Assembly (NCBI RefSeq): GCF_001949145.1
Contig: NW_019091403.1
Span: 1,225,508-1,289,507, forward strand
Source of the DNA: Acanthaster planci
Taxonomy: Eukaryota > Echinodermata > Asteroidea > Valvatida > Acanthasteridae
Length of the DNA stretch: 64,000 nucleotides
Direction: 5' to 3'
Below, piece after piece: positions 37,020-48,328 of this stretch (positions are counted from its first letter, which is position 1; each line of letters opens with the position of its first letter). A model generated the notes under the pieces. The model made no database searches, had not been told where the DNA came from, and saw only the letters and a program-made list of their open reading frames with translations. Made by a program: the position numbers and the translations under genes.

Positions 37020-37911
37020 GGACGTAGTGTTGCATCCGTCCGCACAGGAAAAGGGTGACTCAGGCAGGCCGCGTGATCAGCTAGTCCCGCTAAATGAACA
37101 GCCAATGAGAGATGTTGTTGCCTACACAAAAGTTGAAACCCTGAAAATGACTCTAACTGAACTTGAGGTAAAAGACTTGACTGGAGTGATTAAAATCAAT
37201 AAGGGTGAGATGAACTTTGCTAAAAGACCTGTTACCGTAGAATTGTAAGGCTTTGTGTGTCTGAATTTGTATGGAATATAATTGTAATTATAATTACAAT
37301 TAAACATATAACAATATTACATTATAATTATATTATAATATAATTACCTTAAAAAGGTAATTGAAAATAGGTGAAAGGGTTAGACGAATATGAATTTCGA
37401 ACAAGAAGGGAAATCCCACTGAGGGGTAAACTCTTCATGTACACGAGAAGGCAGACTGGGAGACGTGAGAGATGATTGTCTTAGAGAAAGAATTGATTAT
37501 AACTTAACGTCGCAACCATTTTGCAAGATTTTTCTCCTGCATGCCACATATAAGCAGGATGAAGCTCAGTCAACCTTTGAAGCGAATAATATGAAAGATG
37601 TGTTGGTTTGCATCTGCCACGGTGACAAGAAGATCATTAAAACTATTGTTGTGGGCATCAAAGAAGATTCACAGCAGTTTTTGGCTGCACATCCCAGATA
37701 TGGCAATGATGGAAATCACCATAATGCTGGCTCCCACGTAAAAGTTTTTGACGATTTGGAGACAAACTGTGAACTAAGCTATTGTAACGTCTGTATTACA
37801 TTTCATGTTGATCGTGCCGACCTGACACCAACTGATGTGGTGGGATCTTGTGAGAAGGAACTCGAAGAAGGAATCGGTGAGAATTTCTGCAGCGAACAAC
37901 ATTCATTATGA
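37020..37911 (+). CDS. Possible two-exon gene of unknown function (partial)
   Basis: Candidate exon 37020-37167 has the acceptor CGGTCTTTTCACCAG and donor GAG/GTAAAA. It reads DVVLHPSAQEKGDSGRP and on to ETLKMTLTELE. Candidate exon 37558-37911 has the acceptor CATATAAGCAG. It reads DEAQSTFEANNMKDVLVCIC, then KKIIKTIVVGIKED, and ends FCSEQHSL before TGA. The phases are compatible and the composition looks coding (polar, few rare runs), but I recognise no domain. The 5' part would lie further upstream. Alternatively these are chance frames or remains of a mobile-element protein. Confidence 0.35.
37279..37302. repeat. Perfect 24-bp AT-rich palindrome
   Basis: TAATTGTAATTATAATTACAATTA is its own reverse complement apart from the outermost context; the core ATTGTAATTATAATTACAAT is exact. 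More TTATAATTATATTATAATA follows. It is probably cruciform-prone low-complexity DNA. Confidence 0.6.
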
Positions 37912-40425
37912 AACAGCCGTGTTGAAAGGTGACAGTGAACTCTTGTCGTCTTAGTCACCTCGGGCGATTCCTGAAAAGCAGGAGCTTAGCTTCAAGCTAG
38001 ACTGGATTGCTGCATTATTTGTTTAATATCGACAATTCATTAACTCTTCAATATGAACAGAGGGTGCTGCTGATATGATGCGATAATAGTAAAACTGTAT
38101 TGCATATCACGTTGATATCCGTTGGTTACGCCTACGTGAACCAAAACAAACGCGCGCAATGACCTTGCACCAACCTCGTCCCCATGGGTACGATCTTGCT
38201 GCGATATGTTTGTTCCCACCATGATATGCCTTGTGCTAAGGACGCGCACCCAGCCCATGGAGTTGAAGTTGCCCTTCACAGATTTTAGTGAAGGAAACTA
38301 AGTACGTCACGCAAGGTAACAGCAATAACGACGCGCAGAGCATTGTGGGTAAATTATTGCTAGGCGCGCAAACTCGCTCAATAGGGCGGTTATCAATTGG
38401 ACATTTTTCCCCCTCATTGCTGAATATATTCTCACTACTTTATTACTTCAACCAAAATTGATTAAGATAACTAATGATTTGAAATATATCGCCAAAAGAC
38501 ACGCGATCAGTTAAACTTAGTAAGAAGGTTAATTACCGTAATTGTACAAAGGCCATATTTTTTTTATCATATAAGCCGACACTTTGACTGCATCGAAGCA
38601 TAGCCATTGGCTAACCAAAAACTTAAAAGAACGCTTCGCTAACAGGAAGTTGTAACCTCGCGGTCGAAGGTCGTGCATGAAATAGCCAATCACAGTGCAA
38701 ACCCATCAGCCCTTCCTAGTACCCTGCTAGGCGGATTTTTGGACCATTTTCCCTGATGGGTGTCTTCCTGCTGGCGCACTGGAAAATATGGTTATACAGA
38801 AAGTCTGCACCTACAACTGTTTCATTCGATCAATTCCAAGTATATGCGACTTAATGACGGCTTTCTATGTCAGCAGACTCAGTGCTTGCTTCTTCCGCTT
38901 CGGTGGCGTTTGCACATCAAAGTAGCTAATTTCTAAACACAACAAAAATTTAATTACAATGTTAAATATAATTATTGTTCAAACCTGAATATTAATTGTT
39001 CAAACCTCGCCAGTTGAAGGCAAACCATTTTCTAAACTTTGCAACCTCCGTGCGGATGTGAATTTATGTACTTTCTCAGAATTAACTCCCTTTCAAACAA
39101 AGTAAAAACAGGAACTGACAGGAAACTCCACCGTGACCTCAGGCAGAGCTTTTAAAGTTTACAGGAATGCAGACGAAACTGATAACATGAATTTCAGCCA
39201 AGAAAATTTCGGTTTGCTGGCACAAATCGAGTATATTTAAGACCTTTTCATATAGTAAAAAATTGAAATAAACATGAACATTAACAGAAGTGAAAGATTT
39301 TTCCTTCTATACCGGGAAAGTGCCAACCTCACTCGCAATGTTTTCCTTTCTACGAAACTTCAGAGAACACCGAGGCAGACTCTAAGGTCACTTTCGATAT
39401 ATGAAATGGATATGTCAAACCCTGGAATTTGTCAGAATACTGTCACGTGATGACGCGAAACATAACACTGAGCATCCGGCACGACAAGCCTAAAAAGAAA
39501 TATCTTTATTTCATTTTTGTACCACCAGTGTATAACGGATATGCCGAGGCATATTTTTACAGTTTTACAGCGATTTTTGAATTGATACAGTGTGCCTGTT
39601 GTCAAAAGGCTATAATGCTAAAAAAAGGGGTAAAAAAGGAAATCATGAAGTGACACTTTAGTTTATCTAATTAGACATCCACATTTATTTAGTTTGATAC
39701 GATCTAGCCGAGACGGTCAATTCTTGTTGCCAAACTTTCTCGGCGTAGGCCTATAAGGTTTTTAGTTGACTCGATGCGTACGGGATCTCAAATCCCTTAC
39801 CTGAAAAGATGATTTACAAAGAGAAAATGCATTTGAAATTTGCTTAAAATTCCATTTAAAGAGCATCACTAAAGTGGATATAAAATGAGCAAATAATGCA
39901 AAAACAGGGTTTGTCCACGGCTTGGAATTTTGCACGACCTCGGTTTAGTCACTTTAAAGACCACGGTCTCGTGAGGGCGCTTTGAAAGCTGGCGCGTTTT
40001 TCCAAATTCATCATGGCGCACATTTCCAATGTTGTCGACAATTCAGCTCAAGTCAGTTTTCATGAAAGTATATATGACTGTAGAATGAAGGTAATGAACA
40101 GTATTTGTCCAAATATTGTAGAGTATATAGGGGTGAGCAGAATCGTGCAAAGAGGGCTTTAATGGATAATTTTGGACCCAATTTAATGACTGTTGTCGTG
40201 TTGACACCCACAACAAACGTACACTGCAGCACAAGTTATACTGGGCCACAAACTTTCCACTGGGGGGCGTGTAGAGGTTTTTCACATAACATAACATGAT
40301 GGGCAAAGGCATTTCAGGAAGTGTACCGTGTGTTTGGAGGCACATGCATTTTTCGAATCTGTATTTCTATAGGCCTACACTAGAATGTTGAGAGACTTCG
40401 AAGGCACACACGTTTCATTCTGTGC

Positions 40426-40445
40426 ACATAGGCCTAGGCCTATGT
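40426..40445. repeat. Perfect 20-bp palindrome built of two TAGGCCTA words
   Basis: ACATAGGCCTAGGCCTATGT is self-complementary. Allowing one mismatched pair it extends to GTGCAC...GTACAC. Further AGGCCTA words lie at about 40371 and 40456. Confidence 0.8.
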
Positions 40446-41084
40446 ACACTTTGTACAGGCCTAAATTAAGTGTCTTACTGTTACAATCATGTGACCGAAA
40501 ATCCTCTATAGTGTGGATGGATGCAACTTTATGCATATATCTTGAGCTTTGCATTAAGGTCACAGGGAAGTGAAAACACTGTTGACTTCTTGTTATGTAG
40601 CGGTTTGTTTTCACTGTAAAGGGTCATCAAGTTCCCGACTATCATCAAAACTTGCCTCTTCCAACAGGGCCTTCTGGTTATGTAGTTGTTTGCATTTACA
40701 TGAAGCATAATCAATATGACAACTTTGTGTTTTATAATAATTAGTGAACTTAAGTTCCGCTTTGGCCCCCTTGTATTAAATTCCAATTTTGAAGGCTATT
40801 TTTAGAGGCATTTTATTTACCATATAAGTTAAGGTACCTTTCAAGGGAAAAACTGAATGTTTGTTTTTTGGTTCAACAGTTTAAAAGAAAAGGCACATGG
40901 CCTTCTGGCTAGTTTACAGTTGTACATTGTAAGTCGAGACCCTTAAGACTATTATGAGACCCCACAAATCTTTACAAGACTAACACAAGACCTCCAGTCT
41001 GATTTGAAATCACAAGGCAAGGTACTCTTGTGAACTGCCACAAACCCATTCATGGAAAGAATTCCATTTTTGGACACCACTTGA

Positions 41085-41215
41085 CTCCCTGTGCGTAAAC
41101 TCTATGAGACTAGTCTGAGAAAATCTATTTTCTAACTAAATACGTGTACCTCAATATTTTCACCACTAGATTTGATTGTTTGGCACATTTTGTTCCCTTC
41201 TAGTTAGATTTTTTT
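41085..41215. repeat. Diverged dispersed repeat, copy B
   Basis: Parallels 20860-21010 word for word in order (CTTGACTCCCTGTGCGTAAA; TCTATGAGACTAGTCTGAGA; TTTTCACCACTAGATTTG; GCACATTTTGTTCC) with heavy substitution. Confidence 0.5.
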
Positions 41216-41565
41216 CGCATTTGCATTGTTCATGATGTTAGTTAAACCTATGAGTAAGGATCTCTGCTACATCTTTGCAATGCATCAGTGTCACTGTTTT
41301 AGTGGTTACTGTGAATTGCTCAAGCATATCCATGCTCATTTTGATCTTAACATCAACATTCTTGGTAGTGAGCATATGTGTGTAAATTCTGGGGGAAGGA
41401 GGGGGGTATGCATTCCCCTCCTGTGTTTTTTTACTGGGAAGACTGCCCGTCTTATCAGTCTCACTTTTTTGTGGTGGGGCTACTGTGAGAAATTGAAGAT
41501 GCAAACACTTTGAATGCCCCATTTTGACATTTATGGCATGACTGCTTACAGTGCAGTGCCTGCAT

Positions 41566-41860
41566 GGGGGGCATGTGGCCTAGTGGTTAGGGTTCGTAGC
41601 TTTCATGGGGTCGTGGTTCTAATCCAGCCGATGGCAACATGTTGTGATCTTGGACAAGTCACTTTACCCCAACGTGGTTCTCTCCACCCAGGGGTAAATG
41701 GGTATCTGTGAGGGTAGATAAGGTTATGTGTAGCCATTTGCCCCTGTATGGCAGCATTGCAGGCTACCACATGTATACTGCAAAGGGGGGCTGATTGGAT
41801 TTCAGGAATGTGCAGATATTGTGAGTCTATTGAGCGGGAATAACAACAATAGATTGGCAT
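41566..41860 (+). mobile_element. tRNA-derived SINE, plus strand
   Basis: A box TGGCCTAGTGG (41576-41586) and B box GGTTCTAATCC (41615-41625) at tRNA-like spacing. A non-tRNA body follows with CTTGGACAAGTCACTTTACC and CCAGGGGTAAATGGGTATCT, and the element ends in a short A-rich repeat (ATAACAACAATAG). The same family occurs on the minus strand at 300-602. It is non-coding and relies on LINE machinery in trans. Confidence 0.75.
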
Positions 41861-42058
41861 TTTTTAATTAAAGATACTGTGAGATACTGGTCGCCATATA
41901 AATGCTTTGATGTAACAAGGGGGGAATAAACACAAGCAGTAAGTAAACAGGTTTGGCCATATCCACTCCATCTGTCGCTGACACAGACTTTTCCCACTGT
42001 CAACTTGGTCTTTTTGAATGCCCTTTTTATCTGTTAACCTTTCTCCCTCAACCTGCAG

Positions 42059-43178
42059 ATACCGTTTTGCGTATTCTTGAATGCCACGATTGCACCTCAG
42101 TCTTCCATGTACGAGTTTACTGCTCATCAAGGCTCATTACTGACCACCTCAAGCAACCTGCTGGTAAGTTTCTTAATTAGATTTGTGGTTACAATTACAT
42201 GTTAGTCATTTTGTAAGCAATAAATGTTTCCGCATCGTATTATGAGGAGAAAGTGTTCACCAACATAGTGGTAGCCTGGCAGCACACTAAGTCTTGATGT
42301 CTCCAACCATGTTTGAAATCTGACCACTAATGTAATGGCAATTTCATGAGCTGCAAAATGAATTATTAGTAATAAACACTTTATTTCTGGGAAGCCTTTG
42401 TGAGAATATGCTGTTTTTTGTCTCACAAGGACTGTTGGGATCTCCAAAGTATTTCACAGTTCTATGCATTTCTGTCTACAAATTCACATGGGACTAAAGC
42501 ACAAGATGCAGAGTCTCATTCACAGTTTCTGGGCTTTGCAGTTGATGAGATATTAAAATAAATGTCAGGTGAACCACTCTGTTTTGTAAAGAAATTGAAG
42601 AATTTGTATATCTGAAAAGCATGTGTATCAAATTTCATCGAGATTTTGTTTATTATGCTGTTTTAAGTGATATGTTGGTCGGTTGTAATTTTTTTTCAAA
42701 ATGTCCTTTCCTGAATGTCATATTTTTTCCGAGACTAAAAAGAGAGGAATCACAACCTATTGCTTATCGAAATAGCACTACATGTTCCAGTAATCAAGTA
42801 TAAATAGATTGGAATTGGGAGATCAGATAAATTCATTACAGAAGTCGAGTATGCCATGCAAATGGTAGTTGTCCTTTCCTGAAGATACATACTCTTTTAC
42901 AGGAAGTCAGAGATAATTTGTTGAACATAACCGTGTACCATACATAGGGGTATAAACATGATGTTGTACTAACAGTGCTTTTCTTATCAGTGTTGGACAG
43001 TGAGCGTATTTTGTCCATAGAGTTGGTTTTAAAATTCACACCAACAACATGGCAAGGGGGGGGGCTAGTGTTTTGTTCTCACAGGCCATTGTGGACTCAC
43101 AATCTGAGAAAACATGGGGCACATACATTTATCTATCCAAGTCACATTGCAATATCATGTTTGTCTGGAAATGGATGA
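42059..43178 (+). CDS. Possible exon pair of an unknown gene (partial)
   Basis: Exon 42059-42163 has the acceptor CCCTCAACCTGCAG and donor CTG/GTAAGT. Exon 42991-43178 has the acceptor TTTTCTTATCAG and ends in TGA. Joined, they stay open: TVLRILECHDCTSVFHVRVY, then CSSRLITDHLKQPA, VLDSERILSIELVLKFTP and on to ISCLSGNG. Exon 42059-42163 is also open in a second frame. No domain was recognised and no upstream exon found, so the pair could be a non-coding RNA or a terminal part of a gene with distant exons. The splice sites are the main evidence. Confidence 0.3.
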
Positions 43179-45218
43179 TTTACAGTTTGATGTAAAATAC
43201 ATGTATATGGGTTGAGTCAGTTTGATTAAAAGTTACAGTTTCAGTCTAGCTTCGGTATATGACAGTGTTCAAGAAAGGACACTTCAACATGCCTATCTAC
43301 CAACATCTGTTATGTATTGTTTTAATATTTCTTTGCGTGTACAAAGCCATTTCATTAGCACAGGTATGAAAACTGAAAGAGTCGAGCTTAATCATTCACT
43401 GATCATGCTCATGTGGCTGTGCATAGAAGACCAGTAAAATGTTTGCTTGAAAGGTTAACTTATGTGGACAACAATATTGTTTAAAGAATTGTGGAAACGA
43501 GTACAAAAGATTACTGATTATTTTCTTGGAATAAACTTGGAAGTTCCCTGATAGAAATTATTTGAACAGTAATTTATAGTGGCAAAGAACTTGTGACACA
43601 TGGAGGGACTGTTTACTAAATATTTGACCACAGACTTTAAAAGAATAGAGTACTCAAAATTAAGGGTGTGCTGCATTTCAAAGGATGGCACTTCCATGTG
43701 AGGCCATCAATAAAAAGGGGCGTGGCAAAGACCAGGGGAATTCCCCAGCTGGGAGTGCTGTCGTTACTTCCCAAAATAACCAACGTTTGGTGATGCTTGG
43801 CGTTTGTTAAATCTTCATCTTCATACAGCATAACCGCTGACCTAAGACTGAAGCCTGCAACTGAATATCGACCCGAAAAGAAAAGAAATGAGATCGGATC
43901 TTTTCCATTAAACCCTTTCAATCTTTTTTCTTTTTTTCAAATTTCTTTAACTTCCTGGAGTACGCTAAAACATAGTGTATTAGATTTCAAGCTGATGTGT
44001 TTTATTTCGTTGAATTGATAATGTTAATACATATCCCACATGGTCTTGGCCCGTTTTCTTTATTTCTGTGAACGTGGGTTTACAATTCTGCAACTTTTCA
44101 AGTTCTCTATTATCACTTGACTCCCGCTCTTTACCTTATAGACATTGTTATTGTAGACTCTTCTCCAGCAGTTACTACCCTCCAATACCCCTCGATTCAA
44201 GTCTAGTGCTTAACCTCAGTCATAAACCTCTGACTTCCCGCATCCCTGTTAGTGGTGGATGTAAGGGTCTCTAAGCGAGCAATACAAAGGAACTGAGATC
44301 GGAGTAACACTTCCGTCAAATTTAATTACTCTTTTTGCTAATCCGGGACACTCAGTCTCGCTTGTAATAGTTATGTAAGTTTGCCAGTCTGGTTTTACTC
44401 GGTGAGGGGTGCGTGTTAAGTGTTCCTTGGGGACGTAGGGGCAATAGAATTAATGTGTCATTGTCTCTTCTGCTGCCTAGTTTCAGAGATTCAAATTTTT
44501 AAGTAACTGTGAAAAATTCCCATCCTTGACAGTAGAGAAATGCCCTGAATTGGCTGAGACAAAACAACCAAATATGTATTTGAAATAGAAATACTTAGTA
44601 AATTAAGTGGTCTGCTGAATAGGGACGTCCAAATTTGATGTAAAAGTTCAAACCCAATAAAATAAGTCTGATTTTATCCACGATTTTGAGTTGCATCACC
44701 GACAATAGCCAAGGCAAGCCTGAGACATTTTGCCGTTTAGGGATAGAACGGTTGCCCGCTGAAGTTTAGAGTTTGTCCCTGGCGATCTTACGTGGGAACT
44801 GTATTTTAAATGAATTTTCTGTGGAACTCTGTTGAGAATAAAGTAACCATGCACCTAAGGAAACGCTCCAATCTTGTGGAGCAACAGATTCTGGAAAATT
44901 TAATGCAGGATTTCCTTTTGATTAGACCGTGACCTCTTTTGTCTGTGCATTGTAATGCAAAGAGAAGCGGAAGCACGCCACTATACACGTGGTTTCGCAG
45001 CTGACCTCAGACAGTGCAAAACGGAAAGCAAAACAGATAATTGATTGGCATTGTAAAGTCAACAAGTCTTTGTCTGAAAGCTGACAGTTAAAGTCAGCCA
45101 ATAGTCATTGAGAAAGTAGACAAACAAGCTTCTTACTTTAATAAAAACTTCGATTTTATTCATTGGTTGAGCAGAACTCGTTCGACGGGGAATATAAGGA
45201 GGGAAAAATACTACGAGC
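43179..45218. other. Intergenic, 5' flank of receptor 4
   Basis: No gene seen. The end holds AATATAAGG (45190-45198), which is TATA-like but only 20-30 nt before the ATG of receptor 4, too close for a normal 5' UTR, so I do not call it a promoter. Confidence 0.4.
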
Positions 45219-47213
45219 ATGGTGTGGTACGGCGGTGTTGTCTTTGTGACCGCGTTCTTGTCCTTGGCGGCAGCGGTGAATTTCCTCAGTGGGCCGAGTA
45301 ACACGGTTGTACCAGTCGGCGGCACAGCTCGGCTGAAATGCGTCGCCGATCTGCGTACCGTCCGCGGAACAGTCACGCTGTACTGGTATAAAGCGCAAGA
45401 TGGCGGCGGTTACTACATTACGGGTGGGTCGGACATTTACTCCCGGAATCTTGGCGCCGAAAGATACTCACTTGAGACAAGCAGCGTCAATGGTGAGTAT
45501 TCGTACACCTTAAAAATCACCTCAGTGGAAGCTGTTGACTCCGGACAGTACCAGTGTATGGGCGTGGATTCTAGTGGGCATACTCGCTCTCCACGGGGAA
45601 GCCTAAGTGTTGTACAGGCTGCGACGGACGAGCCTCTTACCTGCAGTTTCTACCCGCAGTCTCCCACCGTAGGCCAGACTGTAACGTTCTCCTGCATCGC
45701 GCCCAGGGGCATTGCTCCTGAGATGCTGTCCTGGTGGATGGCACACTCAGTCAGGATCCAGCCGTCAGCACACCTGTCCAACAACCACGGTATCTCGTTC
45801 GTCAAGACACTAAGCAACGCCGACAACTTTGCTGAATTCACCTGCCTTGTGGGCTCGTCGTTCGACACCACGAACAACATGAACTGTAGCGTGACGCCTC
45901 TCGCCGTACCTATACGGGCCGAAGTCACGGCCGAGACCGCCTTTGTTGTTGCAGACAGAACTGCTACCTTCCGATGTCGAGGGACAGCCATTCCACCAGT
46001 AACAAGATATCGCTGGATCTACGGCTCAGGCAGGAACACCATCAAGATTTCGACAAGCAGAGGAAGGTACACAGTTATTAACAATGGAGACTCCTCTACC
46101 CTAACTATTGCAGGAATAACAATGCAGGACAATGGCCAGACCGTTCGCTGTGTTGTCTTGAATGAAGTCACTAAGACCATTGGTTCTTCTACCCTACGAG
46201 TTACGAATCGCATCCAGACAACACAGAAAACCACAATTCTTACCTCATCATCGACCTCACCGATGTACAGCACAGTCCTCACAGAAACACCAACAGCATC
46301 CTTGGACCCATCCCAACCCACAACTTCAGTCAGAGTCACTGGGGACATTTTGGTTAGCACCAACCAACAGATCCACACGACCAACGACCACGGTGACGTC
46401 ATCAATATCGTAGGTTGTAAGGACTGTGGTGGCAAGATCTCACCTCAGCAGAATCCTGGTGATGAGGAGAAATCTAGTAACAGCACCCTCGCTGTAGCAC
46501 TTGGCATACTCGCTATTTGCGCCCTGGTCGCTGGAATCATTGCCTACATTGTTTACACCAAGAGAGGGCGCACCAGCGGTCGGGTCATCAAGAGGAAATG
46601 GAAGAACAAGCCACTGCAACGTCTGAGATCGCTACGACAGTCTGTGAGCAGCTCTAACCAAGATGTCGTCAATCCTAACTCTGTCCGGCTAAAGACCATC
46701 GAAGTAATTGTCAACCAACCACCTCCAGAATGGCAACTTCGCGTCAAAGACGTGGCAGGTGAAGAGAAAGAACCAAGGGAACAAGACCTCCCCAAGCTTG
46801 GAAATGACCAATCACCAGTAATACAGGTGACGCCAGACTGCGCCCTCCCCGAGAACTGTGATGCCTTGTACGCCAAACCGGATAAGATGAAGAAGAAAAG
46901 GCGCCATCATGGGGATGAGGATGGTAATGACCCCCGCCCAGTGACCGCTTCTCCTACCGTCCCTGGACAGTATCTCACCGCAGATGCCGACGACTGTTTC
47001 TCTGATGGTGTCTCTGATGCTTCGACTTGGGATATGAGCAGCGTGGACTCTGGCTGTGAAGAGGAAATGGATGAAATACGCCAAGATGCCACGGCCTACG
47101 CCGAGCTTGACCTGACTGTAGCGGCTGAAAGGAGCAAAGAATGCACACCACCAACTGAAACTGTTGAATATGCAAATACCACGGTTACCAAGACCTCCCT
47201 CCCCCGCAGTTAA
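45219..47213 (+). CDS. Ig-domain receptor 4 with ITSM/ITIM-like tail
   Basis: 664 residues, single exon. Signal peptide 1-19. Ig1 is V-like: Cys41, Trp56, Cys113 (VDSGQYQC). Ig2 has the cluster's extra cysteine pair (PLTCSFYP before TFSC; FTCLV, then NMNC 13 residues later). Ig3: TFRCRGTAIPPVTRYRW, TVRCVV. A long Thr/Ser-rich, probably O-glycosylated stalk of about 80 residues follows and includes CKDC. Transmembrane helix about 424-447, then KRGR. The tail of about 215 residues is the longest signalling tail in the cluster. It has ALYAKP (a YxxP SH2 site shape), a Ser/Asp/Glu-rich segment, TAYAEL at Tyr627 (close to the T-x-Y-x-x-V/I switch motif) and VEYANT at Tyr651 (Y-x-N). In vertebrates such tyrosines recruit SH2 phosphatases or adaptors; the function here is inferred. 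Confidence 0.92.
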   Translation: MVWYGGVVFVTAFLSLAAAVNFLSGPSNTVVPVGGTARLKCVADLRTVRGTVTLYWYKAQDGGGYYITGGSDIYSRNLGAERYSLETSSVNGEYSYTLKITSVEAVDSGQYQCMGVDSSGHTRSPRGSLSVVQAATDEPLTCSFYPQSPTVGQTVTFSCIAPRGIAPEMLSWWMAHSVRIQPSAHLSNNHGISFVKTLSNADNFAEFTCLVGSSFDTTNNMNCSVTPLAVPIRAEVTAETAFVVADRTATFRCRGTAIPPVTRYRWIYGSGRNTIKISTSRGRYTVINNGDSSTLTIAGITMQDNGQTVRCVVLNEVTKTIGSSTLRVTNRIQTTQKTTILTSSSTSPMYSTVLTETPTASLDPSQPTTSVRVTGDILVSTNQQIHTTNDHGDVINIVGCKDCGGKISPQQNPGDEEKSSNSTLAVALGILAICALVAGIIAYIVYTKRGRTSGRVIKRKWKNKPLQRLRSLRQSVSSSNQDVVNPNSVRLKTIEVIVNQPPPEWQLRVKDVAGEEKEPREQDLPKLGNDQSPVIQVTPDCALPENCDALYAKPDKMKKKRRHHGDEDGNDPRPVTASPTVPGQYLTADADDCFSDGVSDASTWDMSSVDSGCEEEMDEIRQDATAYAELDLTVAAERSKECTPPTETVEYANTTVTKTSLPRS

Positions 47214-48328
47214 TACATTCAGACTTAGCTAGAAATGCTATGTGTTGCTACGCACATAAGGCTGAACACACTAGTGATGACTAATATGTTATGATGCACA
47301 TGTATGTTCCAAAGTAGTGTCAAAAAGTGTCATACAAAAATTCCGTGGGTCCTTGGTCATCAACATCTTATAGTGTACTCAATAGTAGTAGATTATCCTT
47401 GTGACAAATTCTTCTTGAGATATGGTTGTAAACTCTCAATGTTGTTTATAAACTAATATTCCACTGTCAATATCTGAAGGTTACCAAGACAACCAGGAAA
47501 CCACTCACAGGAGGGCGGTCAGTTTCAGGCTTCAACTTCCCCTTTTTTGTTTCCTCCGCAGTCAGATCCAATCGGATTTGATGGATTACCAAGGACAACT
47601 CAGAAATGCCAACCAAATTTCCTGACAGTTGGTTTCATAACAAGGGTTAAAGCAAGGTCTGTGATAGAAATCATGGGCAAGTTTAGGTATTCTAGGTGAG
47701 ATAAGCAGAGGTGAAAAATACAACTATATAGGACTTAATTAATTTGAAAAAGTAGAAAGTAGCATCAAAGGGAAAGGAAACTTTGCGAAGATTGTATCAG
47801 AAGGGGCCCAAATTGTGAAAATATTGAGAACAGTTTTTCTATAATTAAATACATGTACATTAGCGCTGCATACTTATGTTAATCATAAAATGTAAATATA
47901 TCATATAATAAAAAGCATGAAAATTGCTTGGGCAATAAAAACTGATCAAAGGTTTACGGCTTTTGGAGTTGTCGAACTGCGAATAGTTCTTTCCCTCGAA
48001 TGCCACACATTGTTAATGCGTAATACTGGCATTACTAAAATATGTCTGCAGAGGGCGCTGTAACATTAAGTCAAGGAACTGCCACTCTCCGTTGGTGGCG
48101 CTGTTTGGTCTTTCAAAAATTTAATCAATGCCCTATTCGAGCACGGACGTATGTAAAAAAATCTGCACTGCTTCTGCTTTTCGGAGATCCTTATACGTTA
48201 TAATCATATCTCATGGTTTGGGCATATTAACCCCTTTCCCCAGGGTTTGGTTTTTTCTGGGACACCCTGTAGAGATCGATGGTCGAGTTCGGGCGGCCTG
48301 TTCTTGACACGGGTTTCTTGTTCTCGCG
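47214..48328. other. Intergenic, 3' flank of receptor 4
   Basis: No gene seen. AT-rich with AATAAA-like words near 47907 and 47935. The last 50 bases before the gap share a GC-rich word with 49.2 kb in inverse orientation. Confidence 0.4.

Larger units (their letters stand above)
37912..41565. other. Intergenic, repeats only
   Basis: No gene seen. Contains the AGGCCTA-rich palindrome at 40426-40445, TAGGCCTA near 39747 and 40371, and copy B of a dispersed repeat (41085-41215). Confidence 0.4.

Noticed and set aside
45190-45198. TATA box for receptor 4
   Set aside because: It is only 20-30 nt from the ATG, leaving no room for a normal 5' UTR.
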